From positions 1 to 58,883 of the forward strand of contig JAGXRN010000012.1 in NCBI GenBank assembly GCA_018335875.1: a DNA stretch of 58,883 bases, written 5' to 3'. A model generated the notes under the pieces. It searched no databases, had not been told where the DNA came from, and saw nothing but the letters and a program-made list of their open reading frames with translations. Positions 24,685 to 34,926 of the stretch are shown piece by piece. Made by a program: the position numbers and the translations under genes. The stretch is from Dethiobacter sp. GTDB taxonomy: Bacteria > Bacillota > Dethiobacteria > Dethiobacterales > Dethiobacteraceae. Each line of letters starts with the position of its first letter. The stretch's first letter is position 1.

Positions 24685-25872
24685 ATGTTCCCTGTTGAAA
24701 TAAAGAAAGATATTTACTGGGTGGGCACAATAGACTGGAATATACGCTATTTTCACGGGCCCGCTTATACTACACACCGCGGCACCACTTATAATTCCTA
24801 TCTTTTGCTCGATGAAAACCCAACGCTGGTGGACACAGTCTATCCTCCCTTTTCACAGGACCTGCTCGCCGGCATCCGTAAATTAATCGACCCTAAGGAG
24901 TTAAAGTATGTTGTGGTTAACCACGTTGAAATTGACCATTCCGGTTCACTGCCAGCCATAATGGAGGCGGCGCCCCAGGCAACAATTCTCTGTTCTGCAA
25001 AGGCTGCGCCTGCCATTGATAAGCATTTCCACAGCTCATGGACAAAACAAATCGTCAATACCGGCGATACCGTTTCCATAGGCAAAAGGACACTTGCTTT
25101 TGTGGAAGCGCCTATGCTTCACTGGCCGGATAGCATGTTTACCTATGTCCCGGAAGAAAAACTGCTGCTGCCCAATGACGCATTCGGCATGCACATTGCC
25201 ACCTCCGCCCGTTTTGACGATGAGGTCGATATGGTTGAAGTAATGCAGGAAGCAAGAAAATATTACGCCAATATCCTGCTTCCATTTAGCCCCCTCGTCC
25301 TCAAAAAGATTGACGAAGTGGTCGAGATGGGCATCGACATTGACATGATAGCGCCAAGCCACGGCATTATCTGGCGCGATAACCCCGGCAGGATCATCAA
25401 CGCCTATGTTGAGTGGGCCAAGGGGGAGAATAAAAAGAAGGCAACTGTGGTCTATGATACCATGTGGGGCGCCACAGACAAACTGGCTCATGCCATTGTT
25501 GACGGACTTATAAAGGGCGGCATGGAAGTAAATTTATTCAGAATTTCCAATTCAGACCGCAACGATGTTGTAGCAATGCTTATTGATTCAGAACTGTTAG
25601 TAGTAGGCTCACCCACAATCAACCGTGAATTCCTGGCCTCACTCTCCGCTTTTCTTGATGACCTGATTGGGCTTAAACCGAAAAATAAACGTGCCGCACT
25701 TTTTGGTTCTTCCGGTTGGAGCGGCGGCGCTGTCAGGCAGATGGCTGAGAGGGTTAAAAAAGCCGGCTTTAAACTTGTAGAGGACTCATTTGAGGTATTT
25801 TGGGTACCAACTGAAGAAGAACTGGACAGATGCAGGGAGTATGGCTTGCGCCTGGCACAAAGCTCGGAGTAA
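24685..25872 (+). CDS. fprA: FprA-type flavodiiron protein
   Basis: 395 residues, the standard two-domain class A length. The beta-lactamase-like domain (1-250) carries the di-iron ligands: HVEIDHSG (H-x-E-x-D-H), the His of PMLHWPD, Asp of PNDAFGMH and the His of APSHG, all intact. The flavodoxin domain (about 255-395) binds FMN through VVYDTMWGATDKLA, VVGSPTINRE and FGSSGWSGGAV. These cytosolic enzymes reduce O2 to water or NO to N2O and protect strict anaerobes; rubredoxin is the usual donor but none is adjacent. GGAGGTG precedes the ATG. Confidence 0.95.
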   Translation: MFPVEIKKDIYWVGTIDWNIRYFHGPAYTTHRGTTYNSYLLLDENPTLVDTVYPPFSQDLLAGIRKLIDPKELKYVVVNHVEIDHSGSLPAIMEAAPQATILCSAKAAPAIDKHFHSSWTKQIVNTGDTVSIGKRTLAFVEAPMLHWPDSMFTYVPEEKLLLPNDAFGMHIATSARFDDEVDMVEVMQEARKYYANILLPFSPLVLKKIDEVVEMGIDIDMIAPSHGIIWRDNPGRIINAYVEWAKGENKKKATVVYDTMWGATDKLAHAIVDGLIKGGMEVNLFRISNSDRNDVVAMLIDSELLVVGSPTINREFLASLSAFLDDLIGLKPKNKRAALFGSSGWSGGAVRQMAERVKKAGFKLVEDSFEVFWVPTEEELDRCREYGLRLAQSSE

Positions 25873-25873
25873 A

Positions 25874-25906
25874 GCAAAAGAGGACGTCGCCGTCCTCTTT
25901 TTATTA
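25874..25906 (+). terminator. Terminator of fprA
   Basis: AAAGAGGACG-TCGC-CGTCCTCTTTTT, 10-bp stem with 4-nt loop and T-run. Confidence 0.85.
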
Positions 25907-25934
25907 TGCCTGACACGCAGGCTATCCTCTAGCC

Positions 25935-26123
25935 TCAGCCAAAACCAAAACTCCGCCCACTGGAACAAGAAGAATCCCTGGAGGTGAGTATGTTGGCGCC
26001 GTATACCTCCTTCAATTCAAGGCTCTTGCACACGGGGCATCTTACTTTTCCCTTATCCTGACTTGCCACCAGTGCCTCAAACTTACTGCCGCATTGTTTG
26101 CAATTAAATTCATAGGTTGGCAT
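25935..26123 (-). CDS. FmdB-family zinc-ribbon protein
   Basis: 62 residues. MPTYEFNCKQCGSKFEALVA and the second CPVCKS pair give a four-cysteine zinc ribbon, the pattern of the FmdB regulatory-protein family. A Ser/Gly-rich tail (SSCSSGRSFGFG) is also typical. The molecular role is unknown; the name comes from a formylmethanofuran dehydrogenase operon. GGAGGAGG precedes the ATG. A palindrome resembling a CsoR operator lies 25 nt upstream. Confidence 0.88.
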   Translation of the reverse strand: MPTYEFNCKQCGSKFEALVASQDKGKVRCPVCKSLELKEVYGANILTSRDSSCSSGRSFGFG

Positions 26124-26147
26124 GTATAAGCCTCCTCCATTTTTAAG

Positions 26148-26166
26148 TATACCCCCTTAGGGTATA
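26148..26166. promoter_or_regulatory. CsoR/CstR-like operator palindrome
   Basis: On the minus strand TATACCC-TAAGG-GGGTATA, a perfect 7-bp inverted repeat with 5-nt centre. It is close to the Bacillus copper operator core TACCCTACGGGGGTA. It lies where a repressor would control the FmdB gene. Confidence 0.4.
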
Positions 26167-26208
26167 TTTAAATTTTACAGTATATCTATATGCATGTCAA
26201 CAAATAAA

Positions 26209-28206
26209 TCACCTGCATCGCTCTAACAATTCCAAAGACTGGTTCACAATATTATCTACTGTAAAGCCGAATTTTTCCATCAGTATCTCACCCGGCGCCG
26301 AGGCGCCAAAACTGTTCATGCCTATGACTCGCCCCTCAGCACCGGTAAAGCGTTCCCAGCCCATGGGCAGTCCTGCTTCCACCGCCAGCCTCCTGAGGAC
26401 AGTACGGGGGAGCACTTTTTCCCGGTAGTCCTCAGGCTGGGAGGCAAACAGCTCCCAGCTCATCATGCTCACTGCACGTGTCGCGATCCCTTTTTGTTCA
26501 AGCAGTTTTTTTGCCTCCAGGATAAGTCCGACCTCTGAGCCGCTTGCCATAAGTATCAGTTCCGGGTAGCCTTCTTTACTCTCGGCACTGAGTATATAGC
26601 CGCCTTTTGCCGCTTCCAGGCCTGTTCCAGGCAGCTGCGGCAGGTTTTGCCTGCTCAGCACCAGAGCTGTGGGGCCGTCTGTTCTTTTGATAGCCTGCAG
26701 CCAGGCTGCCGCCGTCTCCCTGCCGTCTGCCGGACGCAGCACGTGCAGGTTGGGAATAGAGCGCATGTTGGCAAGATGCTCAATTGGCTGATGCGTGGGG
26801 CCGTCCTCGCCCACAGCGATACTGTCGTGAGTAAACACATAAACCACCGGCAGGTCCATCAGTGCTGCCAGGCGGACAGAAGGCTTCATATAGTCAAAGA
26901 AAACAAGGAAAGTAGAGCCATAAGGCCTGATACCACCGTGCAGCGCCAAACCGGCCATAATGGCCGCCATGGCATGTTCACGGATACCAAAAAAGATGTT
27001 ATTTGCCTTGTAATTGTCGTGCTGAAAGTCACCAAGGCCTTTCAGGTAAGTTTTTGTGGAGGCATTAAGGTCGGCAGAGCCTCCCATCAGGTTGGGGAGA
27101 TGCCTGGCCAGGACCTGCATGACCTGCCCGGAAGCAGCGCGGGTTGCAGCGGGCTTTTCAAACGCCCAGAGCGCTTCATCTTCAGCTAAACCTTGTGGTG
27201 CAAGGCCCGAGTGCCATGCGTCGTAGCGTCCGGCATCAGCAGGATATTGAGCTCTATAGTCAGCCATCAGCCTGTCCCATTCTTTTTTTCTCTCTGCCAG
27301 CTCTGACTCGATTTGGCTGAAGTGTTCCCTGACTTCTGTCGGCACATGGAAAGGAGCATCGGTGGGCCAGCCCATCTTTTCTTTTGCCAGCCTCGCTTCA
27401 TCTGCACCAAGCGGCGAACCGTGCGCCTCGGCGCTGCCCTGCTTATGTGGGCTGCCAAAGCCGATTTCGGTGCGCACCATTACCAATGAAGGCCTGTTCT
27501 TGTCTTCCCTGGCCGAGACAATGGCACGGGAGACAGCCTCGCAGTCATTGCCGTCATTCACTTTCAGAATCTGCCAGCCGTAGGCCTCAAAGCGCTTTGC
27601 CACATCCTCCGTGAATGTCAGGCTGGTATCCCCATCTATGGTAATCTTATTGTCATCATAGAGACAGATAAGCCTGCCCAATTTCAGATGGCCGGCCAGT
27701 GAGGCGGCTTCGGCAGTGATACCTTCCATCATACAGCCATCACCGGTGTAAATATAAGTGAAATGGTCTACAACCTGGAAACCGGGTTTGTTAAATTCAG
27801 CTGCAAGCCGCCTTTCGGCCATGGCCATGCCTACTGCGTTGGCAAAACCCTGACCCAGGGGGCCTGTGGTAGTCTCAACACCAACCGTATGACCGTACTC
27901 CGGGTGTCCCGGAGTTTTGCTGCCCCACTGCCGGAATTTTTTCAGTTCATCCAGCGGCAGGTCATAGCCGGACAGGTGGAGGAGAGCATAAAGCAGCATG
28001 GAACCATGGCCGGCAGACAATACAAAACGGTCCCTGTCGGTCCACTTGGGGTCGCCCGGGCTGTGCTTGAGGTGTCTGGACCACAGGGTGTAAGCCATAG
28101 CAGCCCCGCCCATGGGTAAGCCGGGATGGCCGGAGTTGGCGGCTTCTACGGCATCAACAGCCAGAAAACGGATTGCATTAACAGCTAAATCTTCGACAGT
28201 TTTCAT
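26209..28206 (-). CDS. tkt: Transketolase
   Basis: 665 residues, full length. Transfers two-carbon ketol units in the pentose phosphate pathway with thiamine diphosphate. Visible sites: the [11 protein letters not shown] start, [30 protein letters not shown], the cofactor site [20 protein letters not shown] through [43 protein letters not shown], and [20 protein letters not shown]. No transaldolase or ribulose-phosphate gene is adjacent, so it stands alone between fmdB and the divergent ABC exporter. Confidence 0.97.
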   Translation of the reverse strand: MKTVEDLAVNAIRFLAVDAVEAANSGHPGLPMGGAAMAYTLWSRHLKHSPGDPKWTDRDRFVLSAGHGSMLLYALLHLSGYDLPLDELKKFRQWGSKTPGHPEYGHTVGVETTTGPLGQGFANAVGMAMAERRLAAEFNKPGFQVVDHFTYIYTGDGCMMEGITAEAASLAGHLKLGRLICLYDDNKITIDGDTSLTFTEDVAKRFEAYGWQILKVNDGNDCEAVSRAIVSAREDKNRPSLVMVRTEIGFGSPHKQGSAEAHGSPLGADEARLAKEKMGWPTDAPFHVPTEVREHFSQIESELAERKKEWDRLMADYRAQYPADAGRYDAWHSGLAPQGLAEDEALWAFEKPAATRAASGQVMQVLARHLPNLMGGSADLNASTKTYLKGLGDFQHDNYKANNIFFGIREHAMAAIMAGLALHGGIRPYGSTFLVFFDYMKPSVRLAALMDLPVVYVFTHDSIAVGEDGPTHQPIEHLANMRSIPNLHVLRPADGRETAAAWLQAIKRTDGPTALVLSRQNLPQLPGTGLEAAKGGYILSAESKEGYPELILMASGSEVGLILEAKKLLEQKGIATRAVSMMSWELFASQPEDYREKVLPRTVLRRLAVEAGLPMGWERFTGAEGRVIGMNSFGASAPGEILMEKFGFTVDNIVNQSLELLERCR

Positions 28207-28314
28207 ATAATCCCTCCAGGATTCGCTAACTTTTGGGGAGTCTGATGCTTTTCTACTATTTTATCTAATATTATGTAAAAAAGACAAGCTATTGAATAAA
28301 AAAGTTTTAACTCT

Positions 28315-28342
28315 TTGCAGAGTGGAAACTCATTGTTATAAT
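28315..28342 (+). promoter_or_regulatory. Promoter of the ABC exporter operon
   Basis: TTGCAG (28315-28320) and TATAAT (28337-28342), 16-nt spacing, 31 nt before the ATG at 28374. Confidence 0.55.
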
Positions 28343-28373
28343 GGGTTTAGTATTATCTTAGGGCGTGATATTT

Positions 28374-29300
28374 ATGGAACCAGTTGTAACTGCACATCAG
28401 TTAAGAAAGCATTTCGGCTCCATAGCTGCAGTTGACGGCATAGACTTTACCATTGAGAGTGGGGAGTGCTTCGGAATACTCGGCCCAAACGGGGCGGGGA
28501 AAACTACCACCGTTGCCATGATTTACTGTTTCCTGCCCGTTGGCGGCGGGACACTTACTGTACTGGGTAAAGATGTGAGGCATCATTCCAGGGTGATTAA
28601 AGGATGCCTCGGCGTAGTACCGCAGGAAAACAACCTGGATCCTGACCTGACAGTTGTGGACAACCTCCTGGTCTACGCTTCCTATTTCGGCATCCCGAGG
28701 GCTGTGGCGCTTGAGCGGGCCCTGGCCCAGCTTGATTTTTTCGCGCTCTCAGCAAAAAAAAATGAAGAGGTTGAAAATCTCTCAGGCGGCATGAAACGGC
28801 GCCTCACCATTGCGCGGGGATTGATGAATAACCCTGACATACTGGTCCTGGACGAACCTACCACCGGGCTTGACCCTGAAGCCAGGCACTATATCTGGCA
28901 GCACCTTAAACACTTAAAACAAAACGGGCTGACAATAATACTCACAACTCATTACCTGGAAGAAGCAAGCCAGCTCTGTGACAGGCTTATTATTTTGGAC
29001 AGTGGGAAGATACTGGAAGAGGGGAGCCCGGTTGAACTTGTGGCCAGGCACGCCGGTGACAATGTTATTCAAATCGGAATACCGCACGAGCACCGCCAGG
29101 GGCTATTGGCGGCAGCAGGAACGCTTTTGCACGGGCATCTTTTTATCGGGGAATCGGCCTATCTTTTTCCCGGCAAAACTGCCCGGCAGGTCATGAACAG
29201 TGTCAGCCAAATGCCGCAGATCGGCTACATCATGCAAAGGCCGGCCAACCTGGAAGACGTGTTCCTAAAGCTTACAGGCAGGGGGTTTGAAGGTGTCTAA
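28374..29300 (+). CDS. ABC-2 type exporter, ATP-binding subunit
   Basis: 308 residues; an in-frame GTG at 28365 is a possible alternative start. Walker A GILGPNGAGKTTTV, Q-loop PQENN, signature NLSGGMKRRL, Walker B ILVLDEPTTGLDP and the switch His in TTHYLEEA are all present. The C-terminal 80 residues are the extension typical of drug, polyketide or lipid exporters (DrrA/NodI group). It overlaps its permease gene by 8 nt, so the two form a complex. The substrate is unknown. Confidence 0.92.
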   Translation: MEPVVTAHQLRKHFGSIAAVDGIDFTIESGECFGILGPNGAGKTTTVAMIYCFLPVGGGTLTVLGKDVRHHSRVIKGCLGVVPQENNLDPDLTVVDNLLVYASYFGIPRAVALERALAQLDFFALSAKKNEEVENLSGGMKRRLTIARGLMNNPDILVLDEPTTGLDPEARHYIWQHLKHLKQNGLTIILTTHYLEEASQLCDRLIILDSGKILEEGSPVELVARHAGDNVIQIGIPHEHRQGLLAAAGTLLHGHLFIGESAYLFPGKTARQVMNSVSQMPQIGYIMQRPANLEDVFLKLTGRGFEGV

Positions 29301-30075
29301 CTCTTTTCCTTACAGCAATTTCAATCAATATGCCTTTCGGGTATTTCGCCGCAACCTGACAGTATTTACAAAGACCTGGAAGACAAATATATTTTTTAAC
29401 TTTTTTGAACCGCTTCTTTACCTGGCCGCCATGGGCTGGGGCCTTGGCAGTTTTGTCGGTGAGATTAACGGCCTTTCTTACATCCAGTTTATCGCTCCCG
29501 GCATGATAGCATCCTCAGCCATGTGGTCCTCATCTTCCGAATGTACATATGATTCTTATGTGCGCCTGCATTACCAGAAAACATACCATGCCATTGTGGC
29601 TACGCCTGTGCAGATTGATGAAGTTGTGGTGGGAGATATGCTGACAGGCGTTTTTAAAAGCGTGCTCTACGGCAGTGTTATACTGCTGGTGATCACGCTG
29701 CTTGGGCTGGTTCCTTCTTTATGGGCGCTGGCGGTGCCTTTGGTTTTAGTGCTTTGCGGTTTTGTTTTTGCCGAACTGGGCATGGTGTGGACAGGACTGG
29801 TGCCTGGAATCGATTCTTTCTCTTATTTCTTTACTATTTTAATTACACCGATGTTTCTTTTCTCCGGTGTCTTTTTCCCATTGGAGGCACTGCCGGAAAC
29901 TGTCCGCATACTGGCATGGTTTCTGCCCCTTTACCATATTGTCATCCTTTTGCGCAGCCTGGTGCTTGGCGTTGTCACTCCTGCCTTACTTCTGCACGCT
30001 GCCTGGCTGATAGTGTTTATTGTCGCACTTTTTCCGCTGCCGCTTTATCTGATGAGGCGTCGTATGGTTAAATAA
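29293..30075 (+). CDS. ABC-2 type exporter, membrane subunit
   Basis: 260 residues from a GTG at 29293 (a TTG at 29287 is possible), inside the end of the ATPase gene. Six hydrophobic segments: about residues 30-50, 60-80, 108-135, 140-165, 172-195 and 230-250. FFEPLLYLAAMGWGLGSFVG and the ITPMFLFSGVFFPLEALPE segment are the conserved ABC-2/NodJ motifs. It forms the channel for the ATPase next door. Confidence 0.9.
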   Translation: MSNSFPYSNFNQYAFRVFRRNLTVFTKTWKTNIFFNFFEPLLYLAAMGWGLGSFVGEINGLSYIQFIAPGMIASSAMWSSSSECTYDSYVRLHYQKTYHAIVATPVQIDEVVVGDMLTGVFKSVLYGSVILLVITLLGLVPSLWALAVPLVLVLCGFVFAELGMVWTGLVPGIDSFSYFFTILITPMFLFSGVFFPLEALPETVRILAWFLPLYHIVILLRSLVLGVVTPALLLHAAWLIVFIVALFPLPLYLMRRRMVK

Positions 30076-30145
30076 CTGACTAAGGGCGCACTTTAAAAAA
30101 ACCAAGCCCGGCGCCAGCCGGGGCCAAGAGCTTGATGAAAAACTC

Positions 30146-30269
30146 CAGGCTGTTCAAAAACGAGCAGGACGCGAAGCAAGAAACCCCGGCACCGCAGGCG
30201 TATATATGATACGTTGAGGATGCCGGGGTTTTGCAGCGACAAAGTAATGCGAAGTTTTTCAACAGCCTG
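30146..30269. repeat. Palindromic repeat element, copy A
   Basis: An imperfect 124-bp palindrome. Outer arms CAGGCTGTTCAAAAAC and GTTTTTCAACAGCCTG pair; inner arms AAACCCCGGCA and TGCCGGGGTTT pair; the centre is CGTAT...ATACG. A second copy with compensating changes lies at 40444-40567. It sits between the exporter and the convergent flavin reductase. Confidence 0.8.
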
Positions 30270-30289
30270 CAGGACGGCGCCAGCCAGGC

Positions 30290-30856
30290 TTAGCTTAGCT
30301 TCAGTATCAGTTTACCCACATTCTCGGCAAAGCGCTCTATAGTACGCACACCCTCGTCGTCCCGTACGGCGGCGCCGGGCCCTTTTCCAAACAGCATGTT
30401 CCAATATGTTGATCCAGGTACAATCATCTCGTTAATAAAGAAAAACATCAGCATTTCCTGAATGGTGGCGGCGGCGCCGCCACGGCGTGCTACAGCCAGC
30501 GGCCCGCCCACTTTCCAGGAAAGAAATCTGTCATTACCATAAGAGACTTTGCCAAGGCGCTGCAGCAGACTCATCATTTCTCCCCGTGCGGTCCCAAAAT
30601 AAACAGGCGCGCCCACAATCAGGCCTTCAGCCTCCCTCGCTTTGTCGGCGATTTCATTAAAACCATCATCAATTGAGCACACTCCGTTGCCCGTACATTT
30701 ATTACATGCTATACAGGAGCGGATTTGTCTGCCCGCCAAAGACACGATTTCTGTCTGTAAACCCAGTTCCTCAAGCTTTGAAGCACATTTTTGCAGTGAC
30801 TGTACGGTATTGCCTTCTTTCTTCGGACTGCCGGATATCAACAGTACTTTTGCCAT
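30290..30856 (-). CDS. Flavodoxin-fold NAD(P)H-dependent FMN reductase-like protein
   Basis: 188 residues from the ATG at 30856, set by GGAGG upstream. The FMN phosphate site ISGSPKKEGNTV, the two-Cys segment CIACNKCTGNGVCSIDDGF and GLIVGAPVYFGTARGEM place it in the iron-sulfur flavoprotein/flavodoxin reductase group. The C-x2-C-x2-C-x4-C-like cysteine set is similar to but not clearly the compact 4Fe-4S motif of Isf proteins. It may reduce quinones, metals or thiols in the cytosol. Transcribed alone. Confidence 0.8.
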   Translation of the reverse strand: MAKVLLISGSPKKEGNTVQSLQKCASKLEELGLQTEIVSLAGRQIRSCIACNKCTGNGVCSIDDGFNEIADKAREAEGLIVGAPVYFGTARGEMMSLLQRLGKVSYGNDRFLSWKVGGPLAVARRGGAAATIQEMLMFFFINEMIVPGSTYWNMLFGKGPGAAVRDDEGVRTIERFAENVGKLILKLS

Positions 30857-30900
30857 GTGTATCACCCTCCTCCTGCATCATTTTATTATATAACAGCTTT

Positions 30901-32835
30901 TTAGTCTACTTCCTGCATTTCTTCAAGTTCGCTGCACAGTTTCTCCCATTTTACATAGAGATCATCCAACTTGCGCTTTATGTCCTGCAGCTGACCTGCT
31001 TTGTCCCTGGCCAATATAAAATTATTAAAGACCAGGGGGTCTGCCAATTCTTCTTCAAGACTGTTTACAGAGCTTTCAGCGACAGTAATTTGTTCCTCAG
31101 TCTCCTGCAGTTGCCGCTCCAGATTACGTCTTTCCCTGCGCAGTGACAACATTTTTCCCCGCTCCAGCCTCTCTTTCTCAGCCTGTACCCGCTTTTTTTC
31201 TCTGTCAGGAAGGTGGCTGTGGGCAAAACTCCGCCTTTCTCTTTCAAGCAGGTAGTCATCATAGGACATCTTATATAGAGTAACCTGCCCGCCGGATACA
31301 TCCAGTATCTTACTTGCGATGCGCCCTATAAAATAACGGTCATGTGAGACCACAAGCAGTGTCCCGGGAAACTCCAGGATGGAATTTTCCAGTTCCTCCA
31401 CAGACCGGATGTCCAGGTGGTTGGTTGGCTCATCCAGAATGAGAAAATTGCCGGCATCGAGACCCAGTTTGGCAAGCGCCAGACGGCTCCTTTCGCCTCC
31501 GCTCAAATCCTCGTTTCTTTTAAATACATCGTCTCCCGAGAAGAGGAACCTGCCCAGGTAAGAACGGGCTTCGGTAAGTGTCATTTGAGAGGCGTCCATG
31601 ATTTCTTCCAGTGGAGTTTTTTCCTGCGTCAGAGCGCCCTGGTGCTGATCAAAATAGGTAATACGTACACTGAGCCCAAGCCGGACATAACCTTTATCGG
31701 GCAGTATCTCTTTGGCAATGATTCGAAGCAGTGTGGTCTTGCCCGCCCCGTTTGGCCCTACAAGCGCTACCCTGTCACCAAAGCGAAGCTCTGCGTTAAC
31801 TCCCTCAAACAGTGTTGTCTTATCAAACGATTTACTTACATTTTCCAGGCTGGCCACAATCTCGCCGCTGCGGCCACAGTAACCAAAGTCCAGGCCAATG
31901 CTGTCCTCACTGCGCGGTTTTTGTGTAATCCCGACCTTCGCCAAGCGCTTTTCCCTGCTCTTTGCCTGACGCTTTTCACGTTCACCTGTGCCGGCGGTCC
32001 TGATTAAGTCAGCTTCTTTCTCAATTATTGCCTGCTGTTTTTTATAAGCTTTTTGCAGGGAGACAGTTTCCAATTCCTTTTGCACGTTATATGCCGAATA
32101 ATTACCGGGGTAGCTTTTTATTTCTCCCTCATCCAGCGCCAGAATCCTGTTTGCCACACGGTCAAGAAAGTAGCGGTCATGAGACACAATGAGAGCGCTC
32201 CCTCTCCACTCCCGTAAGAACCCTTCCAGCCATTCTACAGACGCAGTGTCAAGATGGTTTGTGGGCTCATCAAGAAGCAGCAGATCGGGCTGTTCAAGCA
32301 GCAGGCGCGCAAGGCGCAGCCTCGTTCTTTCACCCCCTGAGAAGCCGAAAACTTCCCGTGACATATCGTGCAAGTCAAAACCGAGGCCGACTGCAACACT
32401 GCGCAGGCGCGACTCAGTGTGGTAGCCTCCTGCCTCCTCATAGGCATGCCTTAATGAACCGTAGCTATCCAACAGCCCCGGCAGGCTGCAGGCGTTTTTT
32501 TCTGCTGCGGCCAGCTTCTCTTCAAATAATTTCAGTTCAACTGCCATGCGCTCCAGTTTTGAAAATGCGCGACGCAGTTCCTGCTCCATGGTCCCTTCAA
32601 CTTCCACATGGGCGCTTTGGACAAGGTAGCCCATAGTTGTGCCCCGTGCCAGTGTAAACACGCCGCCATCGGGCCCCTCCTGCCCGGTAAGTATGCGAAG
32701 AAGTGTGGTTTTCCCGGCGCCGTTTGGCCCTACCAACCCAACGCGCTCACCGGGCTGCAGTTGGAAAGTAACATCCGTAAGCACCGTTTCTGCCCCGAAA
32801 GCCTTTTTTATGCGATTAGCTGCAAGGATAGGCAT
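30901..32835 (-). CDS. ABC-F family ATPase
   Basis: 644 residues from the ATG at 32835 (GGGGG 7 nt upstream). Two nucleotide-binding domains, each with GLVGPNGAGKTTLLRI or ALVGPNGAGKTTLLRI, signatures FSGGERTRLRL and LSGGERSRLAL, and LLLDEPTNHLD or LILDEPTNHLD. There are no membrane helices. The linker between them (about 250-310) is basic and helical, and the C-terminus is a coiled coil (RRERRNLERQLQETEEQITV). ABC-F proteins act on the ribosome as translation factors or antibiotic-protection proteins; this resembles the Uup/YdiF housekeeping type. Confidence 0.93.
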   Translation of the reverse strand: MPILAANRIKKAFGAETVLTDVTFQLQPGERVGLVGPNGAGKTTLLRILTGQEGPDGGVFTLARGTTMGYLVQSAHVEVEGTMEQELRRAFSKLERMAVELKLFEEKLAAAEKNACSLPGLLDSYGSLRHAYEEAGGYHTESRLRSVAVGLGFDLHDMSREVFGFSGGERTRLRLARLLLEQPDLLLLDEPTNHLDTASVEWLEGFLREWRGSALIVSHDRYFLDRVANRILALDEGEIKSYPGNYSAYNVQKELETVSLQKAYKKQQAIIEKEADLIRTAGTGEREKRQAKSREKRLAKVGITQKPRSEDSIGLDFGYCGRSGEIVASLENVSKSFDKTTLFEGVNAELRFGDRVALVGPNGAGKTTLLRIIAKEILPDKGYVRLGLSVRITYFDQHQGALTQEKTPLEEIMDASQMTLTEARSYLGRFLFSGDDVFKRNEDLSGGERSRLALAKLGLDAGNFLILDEPTNHLDIRSVEELENSILEFPGTLLVVSHDRYFIGRIASKILDVSGGQVTLYKMSYDDYLLERERRSFAHSHLPDREKKRVQAEKERLERGKMLSLRRERRNLERQLQETEEQITVAESSVNSLEEELADPLVFNNFILARDKAGQLQDIKRKLDDLYVKWEKLCSELEEMQEVD

Positions 32836-32989
32836 TTGTTTTCCCCCGTTAATATACACATATAATTAATTATTCCCCATGTCGCCACCCATTCCTGCTG
32901 CAGCAGAGCGTATTTGTATAACATGATAGTCTAAACAAGGGCAAATGGTACTACAAAGTCACCCGGAAGGTAAAAATAACAGAAACCTG

Positions 32990-33018
32990 TTGTAACTGTA
33001 ACTGCAAGCTGATATACT
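32990..33018 (+). promoter_or_regulatory. Promoter of typA
   Basis: TTGTAA (32990-32995) and TATACT (33013-33018) with 17-nt spacing, 31 nt before the ATG. Confidence 0.6.
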
Positions 33019-33049
33019 TGAAAAGATGTGCTTTTGGGAGGCTGAATTA

Positions 33050-34870
33050 ATGCAAATCAGAAATCTTGCCATAATCGCTCACGTAGACCATGGTAAAACC
33101 ACACTGGTCGATGGGATGCTCCGCCAAAGCGGCGTCTTCCGTGAAAACGAGGTTGTACAGGAAAGGGTTATGGACTCAAACGACTTGGAACGAGAGCGCG
33201 GTATCACTATTCTTGCTAAAAACACTGCTGTCACCTACCGCGATGTCAGAATTAATATTGTCGATACGCCGGGCCATGCCGACTTCGGTGGTGAAGTGGA
33301 ACGGGCCCTTTCCATGGTTGACGGGGTTTTGCTGGTGGTGGACGCCTTTGAAGGCCCAATGCCCCAGACGCGCTTTGTGCTGCGCAAAGCTTTGTCGCTT
33401 GGCATTTGCCCTATCGTTGTGGTAAACAAAGTTGATCGCCAGGACGCCCGTCCCCACCAGGTGGTAGATATGGTTTTTGATCTCTTTGTTGAATTGGGCG
33501 CAAACGATAAGCAGCTTGATTTTCCTGTTGTCTATGCTTCTGCCCGCGATGCCGTAGCAGGCCTTGACACCGACCTTCTTTCCGATACCCTGGAGCCGCT
33601 TTTTGAAATGATTGTAAAGCATGTGCCTGCGGCAGGCGGCGACTCGGATGCTCCTTTTCAGATGCAGGTCGCCAATCTTGCCCATGATAATTATGTCGGC
33701 AGGTATGCCATCGGACGGATACTGCGGGGAACACTATCAACCGGCGCGTCTGTTGGCCTGATCAGAGCTGACGGCACCCTGGAAAGGGCAAAAGCTAATA
33801 AAATATTTATTTTTGACGGCCTTAAGAAAAAAGAGGCAGGGGTTGTAGCTGCAGGTGAAATTATAGCTGTTTCCGGTCTGGAAACAGTTAATATCGGCGA
33901 GACAATCTGTGACCCGGACCATCCGGAACAGCTCCCTGTGATCAGTATTGATGAACCCACTCTTAGTATGAATTTTATCGTCAACAACAGTCCTTTTGCC
34001 GGACTAGAAGGCCAGTATGTTACCTCACGCAAGCTGCGCGACCGACTTTTCCGCGAACTGGACACCAACGTTTCTCTGCGCGTAGAAGAGACAGGCAGCC
34101 CCGACTCCTTCACTGTGGCTGGCCGAGGTGAGCTTCACCTCTCAATTTTACTGGAAAACATGAGGCGTGAGGGGTATGAACTGCAGGTCAGCAAGCCTGA
34201 AGTAATCACCAAGACAATCAACGGCACTATTCATGAGCCGATAGAACAGCTTGTTCTTGACCTGCCGGAAGATAATATGGGCGGGGTGATGGAAAAACTC
34301 AGCAAACGCCGTGTCGAAATGCTGGATATGGAATCACCTGGCACGGGCTACGTCCGTCTCAAGTTTCTTATCCCGGCCCGTGGCCTCATTGGTTTCCGCT
34401 CGGAGTTTTTGACAGAAACCCGCGGCAACGGCGTCATGAACCACATTTTTCACGGTTATGAACCCTACAAGGGAGACATACCCTCTCGCTACCAGGGAGC
34501 GCTGGTTGCCTTTGAAGACGGTGAAGCCACAGCTTACGGCCTGCATGCAGCAGAGGAACGGGGTACACTCTTCATTACACCGGGAACCAGGGTTTACGAA
34601 GGCAAGATTGTGGGGCAAAACAACCGCGAAGATGACCTGGAAGTAAATATCTGCAAGAAAAAGCATCTCACAAATATCCGTTCATCCAACGCTGAAGAAG
34701 CAATTCGCCTCAAAGAACCCCATCTGCTTAGCTTAGAGGAAGCTATAGAATTTATTGCCGGCGATGAACTGGTGGAAATCACACCTAAGAGCATCCGCCT
34801 GCGCAAAAAAGTATTAAAGAAGCACGAGAGGCAGCGCCTGCGCAAATCCCAGGCAAATGCTGCTTTTTAA
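33050..34870 (+). CDS. typA: Ribosome-associated GTPase TypA/BipA
   Basis: 606 residues, full length. Start at 33050, with GGGAGG upstream, gives the standard [20 protein letters not shown]. GTPase motifs: [36 protein letters not shown] and NKVDR. The elongation-factor-like domains and the TypA-specific C-terminus ([40 protein letters not shown]) follow. It aids 50S assembly and stress adaptation. It has its own promoter and terminator. Confidence 0.97.
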   Translation: MQIRNLAIIAHVDHGKTTLVDGMLRQSGVFRENEVVQERVMDSNDLERERGITILAKNTAVTYRDVRINIVDTPGHADFGGEVERALSMVDGVLLVVDAFEGPMPQTRFVLRKALSLGICPIVVVNKVDRQDARPHQVVDMVFDLFVELGANDKQLDFPVVYASARDAVAGLDTDLLSDTLEPLFEMIVKHVPAAGGDSDAPFQMQVANLAHDNYVGRYAIGRILRGTLSTGASVGLIRADGTLERAKANKIFIFDGLKKKEAGVVAAGEIIAVSGLETVNIGETICDPDHPEQLPVISIDEPTLSMNFIVNNSPFAGLEGQYVTSRKLRDRLFRELDTNVSLRVEETGSPDSFTVAGRGELHLSILLENMRREGYELQVSKPEVITKTINGTIHEPIEQLVLDLPEDNMGGVMEKLSKRRVEMLDMESPGTGYVRLKFLIPARGLIGFRSEFLTETRGNGVMNHIFHGYEPYKGDIPSRYQGALVAFEDGEATAYGLHAAEERGTLFITPGTRVYEGKIVGQNNREDDLEVNICKKKHLTNIRSSNAEEAIRLKEPHLLSLEEAIEFIAGDELVEITPKSIRLRKKVLKKHERQRLRKSQANAAF

Positions 34871-34876
34871 AAATAA

Positions 34877-34922
34877 AAACTCCGGCCTGATAATGACAGT
34901 CAGGCCGGAGTTTTTAAATTTT
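34877..34922. terminator. Bidirectional terminator between typA and the CBS-ACT gene
   Basis: AAAAACTCCGGCCTGA...TCAGGCCGGAGTTTTT, a 16-bp stem with U-runs in both directions. Confidence 0.9.
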
Positions 34923-34926
34923 AAAA

